Shown here: piece by piece, positions 37,146-49,553 of the stretch | How positions within the stretch are numbered: position 1 is the first letter of the stretch | How the letters are laid out: every line of letters starts with the position of its first letter | Source: Acridotheres tristis | Lineage: Eukaryota; Chordata; Aves; Passeriformes; Sturnidae | Length of the DNA stretch: 64,000 nucleotides | Assembly: GCA_037013685.1 (NCBI GenBank) | Contig: CM072902.1 | Coordinates: 13,558,747 to 13,622,746 of the forward strand | Reading direction: 5' to 3' | Position numbers and translations under genes: made by a program | The notes under the pieces: generated by a model | What the model saw: only the letters and a program-made list of their open reading frames with translations | Database searches by the model: none | Told to the model about the DNA's origin: nothing

Positions 37146-37705
37146 AGCTCCTGTTTACAGTGTGGGGTGTGTGACCTGAGCCCTCTGTGTCCCCACTGCA
37201 CTCCCAGGCTGGGACAGCACAGGGAATTCTGGCTTGCCCTGGCCCCGAGAAAAAGCAAACTCACTGCACGAAAAACTGCACAAAAAAACCCCCAAGAGCA
37301 TGAGGATCCTGCCCAGGCTGGGACCAGACCCCTGCCCAGCCAGCCTGAATTACTGTGGCAGGGTGGGAGTGACAGTGGGTAGGGTCAGGCAGCACAGACA
37401 CGCTGATTTGGGGGGTTTGCAGGATTAATGACTTGTTCACAAAATACAGAATACAGAAATCTGGGTCTGGGTGAAATGCCATAAATGAGATGCTGAGTGT
37501 AAGGAAATGGTGTAGTTATCATTCATGGATTATAAAACTGGGAAGAAATCTCTAGAGACATGAATGATCTGTGCCTTGTCCTGGTGAATATTTCCCTTTA
37601 CTATTCTCATGATGGAATAGAGGAGACACAAGCAGTGTTTGTGGGGTCTCCAGCTGGTGGCTCCCAGACCCTTTAATCTCCTGTGGAGGACAGTGCCCAT
37701 CCCAT
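37146..37705 (+). other. ADGRD1: ADGRD1 intron a-b, middle part
   Basis: Unique sequence between two arrays. Nothing was recognised. Confidence 0.6.
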
Positions 37706-38315
37706 TACCCTGCAGTGTCCTGGCTGATGATTGTGATTTTTGTGCTCCCCAGCAGTGACCTGGCTGATGATTGTGGATTTTTGTGCTCCCCAGCAGTGAC
37801 CTGGCTGATGATTGTGGATTTTTGTGCTCCCCAGCAGTGACCTGGCTGATGATTGTGATTTTTGTGCTCCCCAGCAGTGTCCTGGCTGATGATTGTGATT
37901 TTTGTGCTCCCCAGCAGTGACCTGGCTGATGATTGTGATTTTTGTGCTCCCCAGCAGTGACCTGGCTGATGACTGTGATTTTTGTGCTCCCCAGCAGTGA
38001 CCTGGCTGATGATTGTGTTTTTTGTGCTCCCCAGCAGTGACCTGGCTGATGATTGTGTTTTTTGTGCTCCCCAGCAGTGACCTGGCTGATGATTGTGTTT
38101 TTTGTGCTCCCCAGCAGTGACCTGGCTGATGATTGTGGATTTTTGTGCTCCCCAGCAGTGACCTGGCTGATGATTGTGATTTTTGTGCTCCCCAGCAGTG
38201 ACCTGGCTGATGATTGTGATTTTTGTGCTCCCCAGCAGTGACCTGGCTGATGATTGTGATTTTTGTGCTCCCCAGCAGTGACCTGGCTGATGATTGTGTT
38301 TTTTGTGCCCTCCAG
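37706..38315 (+). repeat. 40-bp minisatellite of acceptor-like units abutting exon b
   Basis: About 15 units are built of cctggctgatgattgtg, a T run, and tgtgctccccagcagtga. Acceptor-like ccccag ends fall at 37752, 37793, 37834, 37874, then every 40 bp to 38114, and at 38155, 38195, 38235 and 38275. The true acceptor is at 38315. The true junction (gattgtgttttttgtgccct, then ccagcaatgg) is clearly one more diverged copy of the unit. The repeat therefore includes intron end, AG and the first exon bases. Units of 41 bp carry an extra G (gtggattttt). Confidence 0.95.
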
Positions 38316-38439
38316 CAATGGAACTGGGGTCTGGTCCAACGAGGGCTGTGTCCGTCAGGGTGGGGACCTCAACCACTCCCTGTGCCTCTGCAACCACCTC
38401 ACCAACTTTGCCATCCTGATGCAGGTGGTGCCCCTGAAG
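38316..38439 (+). CDS. ADGRD1: ADGRD1 exon b: GPS cleavage site and tethered agonist
   Basis: The first base completes the serine from the previous exon, and 41 codons follow: [41 protein letters not shown]. The features expected of a GPS are present: the tryptophan, the remaining three cysteines, and the HLT triplet. In this family cleavage falls between Leu and Thr of HLT, leaving [10 protein letters not shown] as the tethered agonist. All key residues are intact, so the protein should be cleavable. NGT and NHS are possible N-glycosylation sites. The acceptor is tgccctccag ending at 38315, and the donor is gtgaga at 38440 (phase 0). The exon directly abuts a 40-bp minisatellite whose unit resembles this intron-exon junction, including roughly the first dozen exon bases. 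Confidence 0.95.
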
Positions 38440-40311
38440 GTGAGACTCAGCAAAGCACTAAACCTGCCTGTTCAAAATGAAGCACAAATGCATCCTCACA
38501 TCTCGTAAGTGCCTGAGACTGGGCTCCTTTATACCCAGCTCGGAGTTATTTCTTGCTTCTGCTGTGTTATCCAGAGAGCTGAATTAATACCCAGCCCTTG
38601 TGTCAGGCTGATCACTTGAAGGTGGGGCTTGGCTCCCTCAGGTCATCCAGTTTTTATCTAACCATTATTATCTTTATTACTTGTAAAGCACCTAATGACC
38701 TCAAATGGTTCCCAGATATAATTTTTCTAGGAACTCTTCAGGCTGGTAATAAAATGCAGCTTTGCCTCAAGACCTCCCATCTTGTAAGACAGAAGTATCT
38801 TGGGGGAAATGTGCTATTATTAACCCTGTTTTAAAGAGCAGCATTCAGGGAATTATCCAGGATTAAACGGGACAGCCACCAATTAAATGCCACTGAAAGA
38901 TTATTTGATTCTCCACTGGGGAATAGTTCTGAAAGGCCCAGCTTTCAGCTAAACACATTTAGGATTGTGATGATTAATGGGATGCTGCTAAAAGTTTTAC
39001 TATTGTGCAATATTAGTAATTAGAGATCAAAGATATTTTATTTAGAATTCTTTGGAATCCAGTTTTCCTTAAGGGGTCTGAAATACATAACTAGGAAAGG
39101 CTGGATGTGAATGGACCTTCCAGTGCCTCCCAGTCCTTTAACAGCTCCATTCTCAATATTTTCCCTCTCCTTACATTTTTGGTCTGAGGCATTTACATCC
39201 ACCACACTCTGAGCAGAATGTTTTTCCATGGCTCTGTTTTCCCCTTTATGATAAAAGGAAAATCTCCTCCCAAATCTTTGTCCAAGACATATCCTTTAAG
39301 CTGACCATTTAGGATTATCTTGTGCTAATTTTTTTTAATCTTCATTGTGTAATTGGCATGAAGATAAGAGCCAGGCAAGGGCAGAATTCCTGGCTTTTGA
39401 GCTGTGCCACAGACTGTGCTCAGTTACAAATTCCCAAAACATTGGCTGAGTGCTGAACCAACGGGACAATTGGAAACTTCTCTCAGGTGTCCTTGGAACC
39501 CTCCTAAGCAAATGTTAAAACGCTGTGGATTTTGAGCACATATTTGTGTTTGTTCACCACGTTCAGAAATTCATGAAGGTTGAAAGGGCCCATTTAAATC
39601 AGCCCTGGAACACCAGGCTGCCAAAGCTCTAAGCAATTGTTGCAATGATGTTATATCCGACCTTGAACTTGTGTTGATTTTAATCTTCCTTTCATGAATG
39701 AAGTGCACAGATAATAGGAAACAAGTAGAAAAGGGTGGGAGGATGCATTTGCCCACATTTGAACAGTTCTGTTTGCACAGCTAGAATACATCTGGGGCCA
39801 AATGAATTGAAATGGATCATATTTTTTTTTGTAGAGCACTATTTTTGACAGAATTTTTATTTTTCTCTAGATTCTGGAAAAAATATTTAGATTCTTATCT
39901 AAAGGGCTCTGCTTTTCATAAAAAAATAGAAACAAGTTATTGGAAATGAGCTGCATGAAAATGGTAGAATTTTTCATCAAAAGCTGTATTTTGGTACAAA
40001 AAAAAAAAAGGAATTTTTCATGGGAATTTTCTGGGTGTTTTAGGCTTCCCTTTCTCCTGTGGAAAGAATCATTTCCCTTTCTCCCCCTGGCACAGACAAT
40101 GCAGCTCCCAGGGCACCTGAACACTTTGCACCAGCACTCAGAGCCCCAGGAAAACCAGGAACACTCAGCCCTGCCAGCCCCTGCAGAAAGGCAGGCACAG
40201 AAAACAATTTCCAATTAAAAAAAGGGGGACAGTGACAGTGATGAAGGGCTGCAGTGCACAGCAGCACATCTGCAGAGCTTCAGAGCCAGGAGAGCACCCC
40301 AGGGAGAGCCC
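38440..40311 (+). other. ADGRD1: ADGRD1 intron b-c, 5' part
   Basis: Unique sequence after a gtgaga donor, mainly AT-rich. An A run lies at about 39998-40009. No exon or mobile element was recognised. Confidence 0.6.
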
Positions 40312-40841
40312 GTGGGAAACCCATGGGGAAATTCCTGGGGAAATCCATGGGGAAATCCCTGAGGAAATCCCTGGGAAAATCCCTGGGGAAATCCCTGGGG
40401 AAATCCCTGAGGAAATCCATGGGGAAATCCCTGAGGAAATCCCTGGGGAAATCCCTGAGGAAATCCCTGAGGAAATCCCTGGGGAAATCCCTGGGGAAAT
40501 TCCTGAGGAAATCCCTGAGGAAATCCCTGGGGAAATCCCTGAGGAAATCCCTGGGGAAATCCCTGGGGAAATCCCTGAGGAAATCCCTGAGGAAATCCCT
40601 GAGGAAATTCCTGAGGAAATCCCTGGGGAAATCCCTGGGGAAATCCCTGGGGAAATCCCTGGGGAAATTCCTGAGGAAATCCCTGGGGAAATCCCTGGGG
40701 AAATCCCTGGGGAAATCCCTGGGGAAATCCCTGGGGAAATCCCTGGGGAAATCCCTGGGGAAATCCCTGGGGAAATCCCTGGGGAAATCCATGAGGAAAT
40801 CCCTGGGGAAATTCCTGAGGAAATTCCTGGGAAATCCCTGA
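40312..40841. repeat. 12-bp minisatellite (ggggaaatccct), about 44 units
   Basis: Units are ggggaaatccct and gaggaaatccct, some with attcct or atccat. The 12-bp length keeps all frames open and gives peptides such as GEIPEEIP, with no protein meaning. The rightmost unit is shortened (gggaaatccctg). Confidence 0.95.
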
Positions 40842-42565
40842 GCTCTGGAGACCAGCTCAGTGTGAGGAGGGCTCTGACTCAGCTCCTCTTCACATTGATC
40901 TTCCTCCTGCTTAAAAAAAAAAAAAAATTAACAGGAAAAAACGGAATAAGTGTCCCATTAACGGGACTTTGCAGTTGTTTCGAGTTTGCTGCTCCCAGCT
41001 GGAGCACACAGATCCTCAGGGACTTCAGCCAAAGCCAAGGTTGGTGTGTGTGGCACACAGTGACACAAACAGTGACACAGTGACACAAACCCTGACACAC
41101 AGTGACACACCTGACACACCTGACATATCTCACACATCTCACATCTCTGCACATCCCTTCCCATCAGCAGAGCTCCCCATGAACATCCTGGGCGTTTCTG
41201 GGGCCATAAAAGCTCTGCTGTATTCTCAATATTCCTTATACTGCAGCACTGTGTCACCAATGGATGCACCTGGCTTGGGCAGGGATTTCAGTGTCCCACA
41301 TGGATTTCATTTTGTTGCACTGAGACATTCATAGGAACAAAACTTCAGGGTGTCCTGCATCCCCTGGTGCTGTCTGTTGAACACTTGAAATACTGAGGTG
41401 AGGGATGCTGGTGAATTGTCAGACATTTGTGGCACAGACTGCCAGGGGGGTCTAATGTCAAGGGAGAACAGAAATACAAGAAAGTTCTTGAGAACAAGCT
41501 GTGAGCTCTCCATTTTTCCTCTTGATCTTTACTCAAAACAGGTTAGATTAATTCAGTCACTGTTTCACTGTGTGCCAGCTGGAGGTAATCTCCAAAGGCT
41601 GAAATCTGCTGAGATGAAAAAATCATTTTTCTTCTAATATTCAGAGAAAGAAATTGAAAGAGGCTAGTCACAAAGGAAAATTTGAAATGCTGGAACATAA
41701 ACGTGACAAAATGAACCTTCCCTCTGGTATCTGTGAGCTCTGTGCCAGGACGGGAAGAACATTGAATTCTGTGAATGAGTTAAAGCTGAGCTTGGATTAC
41801 AAGTGTAGTCGAACCCACTGCAGATTTGACTTCAGTTTCAGCAGGAGCTTTAGGGATGTGAAGTGCAGTAATTGTGAAGAAGGGCACAGCAATGCTACTG
41901 CTCGGGTCAGAGCCTTCAGGGGGGATTAGCAGCAGTGACAGGTCCGTTCCAGGGGTGAAATAACCACCTGGGAACTCTTCCAGCCGTGGGGTGCTCAGGT
42001 GCCAGCCTGGCACTGCCCTGCTGCCCCTGAGGAGCTGGACCACAGGGGATGCTGAAATGATTTGGGTTTTACCTCTCTGCTGTTGTCTGTACCATGCCTG
42101 GCCCAAATTCTTGCCTGCAGAGATTCATTGATCTTGTTGGCCTTCACTTGAGCATTATGGCATTTATTTTGAATTTTGGAGACTAGTGGACATCAGCTGG
42201 TGTAAACAAATAAATGAGTTGATTGAGGGTAAAATGGGAGTGAAGATGAGCAGAATGTTCCTGGAGGAACATGTTCAAGCCTTGATTGCCTTTGAGAAGT
42301 GTCCTGGATGTAATTAAGGCCAGCAGGCAATCAGAACCTGGAGGCTGGGCTGGGAACTCTTTGGACACCCTGACCCAGGCAGTGACACTGGGGATGGTTC
42401 AGGGACAGAAAGTGGCAGGGGACACTCGGGGGGGCTGTGCAGATATCCAGGGATTGCTCTGACCAAGATTCTCCTCCCGATGGGACCCTGGGCTAGGGCA
42501 AAGAATCCCTCAGGGCAAATCAGTGCTGCAGCTGCCCTTGGGAATTCCTGAATTCCTGGTGCTCA
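40842..42565 (+). other. ADGRD1: ADGRD1 intron b-c, with a small acacagtg repeat
   Basis: Unique sequence, apart from an A run at 40914-40927 and a degenerate cacagtgacacaaac repeat at about 41051-41150. No gene was recognised. Confidence 0.6.
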
Positions 42566-42792
42566 GGGGAGGGAGGGAGGGAGGGAGGGAGGGAGGGAGG
42601 AAGGAAGGAAGGAAGGAAGGAAGGAAGGAAGGAAGGAAGGAAGGAAGGAAGGAAGGAAGGAAGGAAGGAAGGAAGGAAGGAAGGAAGGAAGGAAGGAAGG
42701 AAGGAAGGAAGGAAGGAAGGAAGGAAGGAAGGAAGGAAGGAAGGAAGGAAGGAAGGAAGGAAGGAAGGAAGGAAGGATCCATCCATCCATCC
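42566..42792. repeat. (GGGA)n then (GGAA)n then (ATCC)n microsatellite
   Basis: About eight ggga tetramers lead into about 44 uninterrupted ggaa tetramers (42599-42774), then four atcc tetramers. The pure purine strand is over 200 bp long. GGAA is the core bound by ETS factors. Confidence 0.98.
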
Positions 42793-42971
42793 TGATGTGT
42801 TTGTTTTTCTGGAGAAGGCTCAGGTAGAGCAGACCAGGGTGAGGTTCTGCCCCTGGTGGTTTCTGTGTTTCTGTGGCACAGCAGAGCTCTGCTGGGGGAG
42901 ATGAGATCCCTGCAGCTGCTGCCCCTGGCAGGAGGGACAGGGACGGTGGCAGGAGAGGCCACCCCTGGGGC
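42793..42971 (+). other. ADGRD1: Spacer between two microsatellites
   Basis: Short unique GC-rich intron sequence. Nothing was recognised. Confidence 0.5.
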
Positions 42972-43340
42972 AAACACACACAGGGATGTCCTTCCCACCC
43001 CTGTGCACACACAGACAGACAGACAGACAGACACACACTGTGCACACACACAGACACAGACAGACAGACAGACAGACACACACTGTGCACACACACACAC
43101 ACACAGACAGACAGACACAGGGATGCTCCTTCCCATCCCTGGAGCACACACAGACACACCCACACGCCACTCACACACACACACTTGCCACACACAGACA
43201 CACACAGACAGACACAGACAGACACACACTGTGCACAGACACACACACACAGACAGACAGACAGACAGACACACTGTGCACAGACAGACAGACAGACACA
43301 CACTGTGCACACACACAGACAGACAGACAGACACACAGGG
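42972..43340. repeat. (CA)n / (CAGA)n compound microsatellite
   Basis: Acac and agac tetramers are interrupted by repeated ctgtgcacac pieces. A longer piece, acacagggatg followed by ctccttccca, appears three times (about 42977, 43117 and 43335), which shows higher-order duplication. Confidence 0.95.
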
Positions 43341-46300
43341 ATGCTCCTTCCCAGACAGCAGGAGCCCAGCCCAGCCCTGGCTGAGCTGCAGTTCCAAAGT
43401 GTTTCAGAGGAAATTCAGATGCTGTCATTTGGTTTTTGGGCAGCTTTAGTCCCCCATCAGGCAGAGGAGCCCTGTGCTCCTGCCAGGAGCCATGCCAGCC
43501 ATCTGGCACGTTTTATTTTTGTGCTGATCCAACAGCTACAGAGCGTGCCAGGCTATTTGTACCATCTGCCACGGAAATGTCACTTCAGCAAAGGGATGGT
43601 GGGCACCTGGGCACCCAGGGCTCAGAAACCCTTTTTAAGGGAATCATTTTCTCCCCCGGAGAAACAGAGCTTGAAGCTTGGGTCCCCCTCCCCCAGGACA
43701 CCAGTGCAGGGCACAGATGAAATATTTATGTCTCCTAGACATTCTCTACAATTGTTCTTTTTCCCTGCCTTTCCTCTTGCTGTCCTTTCCCACTGTGAGA
43801 GGATGGAAATGGCTCCTATAAAGTTCACATGTGCATGGACATTTCCAGCTAAGCAATAGTGCTGTACAATCTGTGGTAGAAATGCTTTGGCGTTTTGAGC
43901 ACATTTTCTGCATTTCTAAAGCTAGAAATGACTTTGTTTTTTATCCCATTTGTAGCCTGTTCACAATTCAGGAGACACCATCAATCAATAGAGTTCAAGC
44001 AGCTCACCAATGGGCTTGAAAGCAGACAAGTGTTTATACGGGGAAAATATTTAAAACCTCTGACCTTGATGATGGAACTGTAGAAACAACCCATAGCATT
44101 TTGAGGGAGCCCAGGATTTTGAGAAGGTTTGGGTATTTATCTGTGAGCTTCTATTTACAAAAAGAAAGTCATCCCAAATTTCTTTTCTTGAGGCAATAGA
44201 TGTGTTTTTATTTTATTTTTCACTGTTATAGCTGAGTTTTGATCATGTATGGCTGACTGAGAAAAAGGTGCATCAATTCATGTTTATAAAGGCTGCTTTT
44301 AAAAAGTCTTAATATTGTAAAATGCTTTAAAAATATGGGGGATAGGTGTGTAATTTATCAGTTTGGAGCATTGTTTCCTAAATCTAATATTGCAGTTATT
44401 AATCAAACACTGCACTTTGGGTGCAATAAAATAGCAGTCTGAAATCATGAGCTTTTTGCTTAAAATTTGCAGCCAGCTCCATACTCTAATAGGACAATGA
44501 AATGGAAATAATGTGGCACTCTCAGATTTCTGCTGCTTTGTAATTTTTATATAATTACTTTTCTCAGCGTGCTTTTCATTGCCGGGAACATAACAAGAAA
44601 AATGCCTTCGTCCAGTAATTTTTCTTTTGTATTGCTTATTTAAAAATCGGGTAGGCACCGCGATTTTTTTGGTCCTTGTTTATCACCAGTGCCAGTTTGT
44701 GTGGCTGCACAGATCCCTGCAGGCAGTTCAGCCAGCAGATGAGCAGACATAAATCAGCCTGGGTCTGTATTCCAGCACTGCTCTGTCAACTTTCCCTGCT
44801 CTTCCTCCCTCTCTGCCCTTCCCCTGGGTTTCATTGCACCGGGGCTGTGCAGCCTCTTCCCTTTGTCCTTCTGTGCTCGTCTTTCCTGGAAATCCAGCCC
44901 TGCTCTGGTTTCTAGCTCAGAGCCATTGCTCACTCCTCTGCTCCTCCATCCTGTGCCAGCACAGCTCTGCTCACGGGCACGGCAGGAAACAGAGAATTTC
45001 TGGCTGTCCCTAATCCCACAGAATTACACGGAAAACCTTGGACTTGTGCTGCAGGATACGAAACCCCTCGAATTCCTCAGGGAATTGTTTGGCAGTTACT
45101 CGATTTCACTCAGCAGAGGAGAACAAAAAATGACTTTTTATGTTGGAAGAGCACAAATACTTAAGAGTGCTATAATTGTCAAAAGAGCTCCTTTGTTAGA
45201 GAAGCACGATAGTCTATTTTAATCAGAATACCCAACAAAAGAGCACAGGCTTCCTTTCCGTGGTGGAAATGAAAGCCCTGAAGCGCTGGCAGCCAGCTCT
45301 CCTTGCAGTTCAGAGAAGGGATGAGCACAGGCCACTTCACCTTTCCCTTTCCCTTTGTCGCTCTGTCCTTTCCCCAGAGTGGGGCAGGGCAGGCTCAGGG
45401 TGCCAGGGCTCAGAGCTCACCCAGCCCCAGCCCCGAACCCAAAAGGGCTTTTGGGACCGGAGCCCAAACAGTGCTGGACGCTCATTTTCATTGAGCTGTG
45501 CTGGCAGCTGGGTGTTTAATTGTCCTCCGCTGCTCTGAGACATCTCGGCGTCTGGCAGGGGCTTTTCTGCATTTCGGAGCCTCAGAGCCGCTGGTCCCCC
45601 CTGCTCCTTCCGGCCACTGCGCCCAGTTCTGGCTGGAAACTGGGGACCTGCTCCTGCTGCAGCTCCCGCAGTCTCGGGGGACAATGCGCTGTGAGCACAG
45701 CATCCCACATTGCCCGAGGCACTGCCAGCCTCAGCCTCGAAAGGCAGGCAGGAAAAACCCGCCCTGCTCTGTGCTGCACGAACAGATTTAAGAAGGACTT
45801 GAAAATATCATCTTTTCTGGTCCCAAAACTTTATTCTAATTATTCCACCTCGCAACTTGAGTCCTTCCTCCCTGCCATGCTTCCTTCAAGCTCCATTTGA
45901 ACTAAGAACTAAGAGATTTGTAATGAGCAGAATCCCTACTGCTTGATGACACGGTGCCCAGAATTACTTTAAAAAATGATGTGGGCATTTAAAAATACTA
46001 ATTAATATCTTGGAAGAGATATTTGGAAAATTCTGTATTTTTCATGTCACAGTGAAAAGTTTTAAATAAGCAACACCAGGCTGGGCTGGCTGGAGGAAAA
46101 TGTGCCTTTATTACTGAAAAGCCCCCTCTGCAGCCCTTTATTGCAGACTGCTAGGAGCTGTGGACTTCATGGAGAAGGGGAATTCAAAAACAATTGTACT
46201 GGAAATGGCTGATAAAGATGATTGCATTGTGACTCTCAGAGGCTTTTTTTTTTTCTTTAAATTCACAGTATCTGATGCATTGTGGCTTGAGAAAAGAAGT

Positions 46301-47047
46301 TTGTGCATCGAGTTACGTTTTTCTGTGGGTGGTGACTGTACAGTGCCACTGAGCATGGCCCCCCCAAAATCCATCCTGGGGTCTCGGACTGAGCCTCCTG
46401 AACTCGTCACAGATGTTAGTTTTAAAAAATTGGAATGTTTTGTACCTAACAAAGTGCTTGGCAAGCTGAAGGAAAACAGAGATTCGTATTGTTGTTATTA
46501 TTATTTAATACATAAATAAAGGCCTCTCTGGGCTGAAATTGAATTTCAGCAGCCTTTCTGGAGGCAATTAAAACCATTAGCTTCATCAGCCAAGGCCAGC
46601 GTTTTAATGTCTCTGAGACACTCAGGCTGCCAAAGTTAATTATTCATCCTTTCCTTAATTGGATTCAGATGACATTTTAAAGGTACGACTTGAGGAGATT
46701 TGGCTGAGCTCTAATTGTTCCCCCCACCCGGGAAACGTCTCCCTGGACGATGCTCACACTCTGCACAAGGGTTCCAGGGTGGATTTTAGTGCAGGCAGAT
46801 CAATAAACAAAAATCGTCCCTCACTGCAGGAGTTTCATGGTGAGAATGTTCCTGTGAGCTGGAAACGCTGGAAAAGCTGACCCAAAGGAGATGGAAATGC
46901 AAATCACTCCTGTGATTGGACTCAGGGCAAAATGTGATTGTCATGGATTTCCAGCAGTGAGCAAAGAGCTGTGATTTCATGGAATGTATCCACTGATGAG
47001 CCCAGGCAAACATTTCCTGCTCTGGGCTGCACCAGGGAGTGAGACTG
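43341..47047 (+). other. ADGRD1: ADGRD1 intron b-c, array-free stretch
   Basis: This is 3.7 kb of unique intron. The part at 45480-45760 is GC-rich and keeps CpGs. The part at 46520-46680 is AT-rich and unique (ggcaattaaaaccattagc, gttaattattcatcc). No exon or recognisable mobile element was seen. Confidence 0.5.
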
Positions 47048-47625
47048 AAACACAAACCAGGGTGTGATAGCAAACACAAATCAGGGTGTGATAGCAAACA
47101 AATCAGAGTGTGATATCAAACACAAACCAGGGTGTGATATCAAACAAATCAGAGTGTGATATCAAACAAGTCAGAGTGTGATATCAAACACAAATCAGAG
47201 CTATGATATCAAACACAAACCAGGGTGTGATATCAAACACAAATCAGGGTGTGATGTCAAACACAAATCAGAGCTATGATATCAAACACAAATCAGAGTG
47301 TGATATCAAACACAAATCAGGGTGTGATAGCAAACAAATCAGAGTGTGATATCAAACACAAATCAGCAGTGTGATATCAAACATAAATCAGGGTGTGATA
47401 TCAAACACAAATCAGCAGTGTGATATCAAACATAAATCAGAGTGTGATATCAAACACAAATCAGAGTGTGATATCAAACACAAATCAGCAGTGTGATATC
47501 AAACACAAATCAGAGTGTGATATCAAACACAAATCAGAGCTGTGATATCAAACACAAATCAGAGTGTGATATCAAACACAAATCAGAGTGTGATATCAGA
47601 CACAAATCAGAGTGTGATATCATAA
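47048..47625. repeat. 23-25 bp tandem repeat (gtgatatcaaacacaaatca), about 24 units
   Basis: Units are gagtgtgatatcaaacac plus aaatca, with variants gggtgtgatag, gagctatgatatc, cagtgtgatatc and shortened caaacaaatc. Most contain the palindrome GATATC. Confidence 0.95.
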
Positions 47626-49177
47626 ATAAGGAGGTTTTCTCTTCTAGACAACCAATTTTTCTTGTAGAGCATACTGAGTCAGTCTTTCAGCCTGAGTGAC
47701 CTTTCCCAGCTACTCCAGAGATTAAAAGTACCATCTCATTATAATAATTTATTTTCATATTCTGTGCAGTTATTTATAAACCGAGGGGTTAAATATAATT
47801 TTTTTTTCTATGAGCAGCATTATAAATGAAAAATCTATACTTGGAGTCTGAACTGGTGCCTTTCCAGGGTCATTTCTCATTGAGAGTTTCCAAAATAAAA
47901 GCAGGGATGCCACAGGTGTTCTGTCCTTTGTCCTGGCTTTCAGCAGAGCTCAAGGCAAGGGCTGTTACAGCCCCAGCTGAAGGGCTGGGAGTTTATACCA
48001 GGTAGGAATTTTGGATTTTGCCTCGTCACAGCAGGAGCTAACAAACATCTGCCTCTGACACTCACTCTCGTTTCCTGGCTTTTCAGAGCAAAAGAATGAC
48101 CACAGAAACCCAAGGAAGCAAAACATTTTAGAAGAAAAGAATAATTTAATGTAGATTGGGACAAGTGTGAGAATCAGGCTCATGGGAGTGCTTCACAGAC
48201 TGCTCAATGTTTTATTTGGTACTTTTAAATGCTGTTTTCTTTAATAATAGCATTACAGCTTGATTAATGTTTTTGTGCTGACTACAAGAACATCCCAAAT
48301 TACTGTTTTATATTCCACATCACGCAGGAAGTCTGTGAGCTTTCAAAAAGACAAGCTGTGGTAAGGTATAATCAGCCCTTATCAGAGCCCTGGAATTTAT
48401 TGAAATTGTTCCTTAATTAATGAGGCCCAATGCTTTGACAACCCAGGTACTTCTAGCAAATTGCTCATTGTTAAAATGAGAACACACCCCGTCCAGATGT
48501 GCTGTGACAGCTGGCTTGGGAGGTTTGTGGAGATCTGGATCCAGGTTCCTTTCCCTCCTTCAGCACAGCCCTGAAATGAGGCTGCACTCCCTGGAAATCA
48601 TTCCAAGCCTTGTCTGTGCTGTGTTCATTCCCCTCCTGCACCTCCAGCCCAGCTGCCCCTGTGAGAGCAGCCACTGCAGCCCCACTGGGTCCTTAATTAC
48701 AATTAAAAATTGTAATTAAGCAAAGCTGTCCCTCTCTCGAGGAGAAGCTGACCTGCAGTGGGGCTGCTTTTGGAAAAGCTCTTACCTGACTGGTGTGAGT
48801 ATTGATTTAGGAGCATCATCCTTAAAGCCTCACCAGCTCTGGGTTGTGTTCACCAGAGCAGGAGCAATTTCCAGCCCGCAGCTGCAGGGACCTATGGAGG
48901 TTGTTTCAGGTTTCAGTGAATCTTCTGATTCACTGAATTTTGTTGTAGAAGAGATTTCTTTTCCCTTTTTCATTTATAAGTAATAGAGGCTCACCTGTGA
49001 GAACCTGGTTCACATTTTGTCTTGCCCTGCAGGGGTTTCTGGAGAAAGACTGAACTAAAAGCCAGAGAGAGACTTCCTTAGAAACATGGCATCAAAGAAA
49101 CGAGAGAGAAAAAGTATCTCTGTGATCACCATCTTCCTTTGGATTTGGGGAGGAAACCCAAGCAGTTTGATTTTTGG
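47626..49177 (+). other. ADGRD1: ADGRD1 intron b-c, unique sequence
   Basis: No repeat. The part at 48185-48480 is AT-rich and unique. An inverted pair lies at 48691-48719 (ccttaattacaattaaaaat and ttgtaattaag), able to form a short hairpin. No exon was recognised. Confidence 0.5.
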
Positions 49178-49553
49178 GGGGATGGAACCCCTTTCCCACA
49201 GGGAAAGAATTGGGTTTGTTCAGCCTGGAAAAGAGAAGACTCCAGGCTGCCCTAAACGAGCCTGGAATAAACCCCACAGAGCATGCAGTGACAGCAAAGG
49301 GGGGAATGGCTCCGGACTGGAGGAGGGAGGGTTTAGAGCAGATTTTGGGCAGGAATTGTTCCCTGGCAGGGTGGGCAGGGCTGGCACAGGGTGCCCAGAG
49401 CAGCTGTGGCTGCCCCTGGATCCCTGGCAGTGCCCAAGACCAGGCTGGACACTGGGGACAGTGGGAGGTGTCCCTGCCATGGCAGGGCTGGCTCTGGGTG
49501 GGATTTGGGGTCCCTCCCAAACCTTTCTGTGATTTTTGCCCCTGTCTGTGATA
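49178..49553 (+). mobile_element. CR1 LINE 3' end fragment
   Basis: The conserved CR1 3' region is recognisable in order: ttgttcagcctggaaaagag, ggggaatggctccggactgg, ctggcacagggtgcccagag, ctgtggctgcccctggatcc, agtgggaggtgtccctgcca, and a tail cctttctgtgatttttg. It is diverged, truncated at the 5' end and appears internally shortened near 49245-49285. CR1 is the dominant LINE of birds and other sauropsids, so this supports the taxonomic call. No intact reading frame remains. Confidence 0.85.

Noticed and set aside
40232..41083. 283-codon frame encoding GEIPEEIP repeats
   Set aside because: It is a 12-bp repeat read in a stop-free frame, and the same array is open in other frames and on the minus strand.
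42510..43397. 295-codon minus frame with FLPS and CVCVS repeats
   Set aside because: It is a translation of (GGAA)n and (CAGA)n microsatellites.
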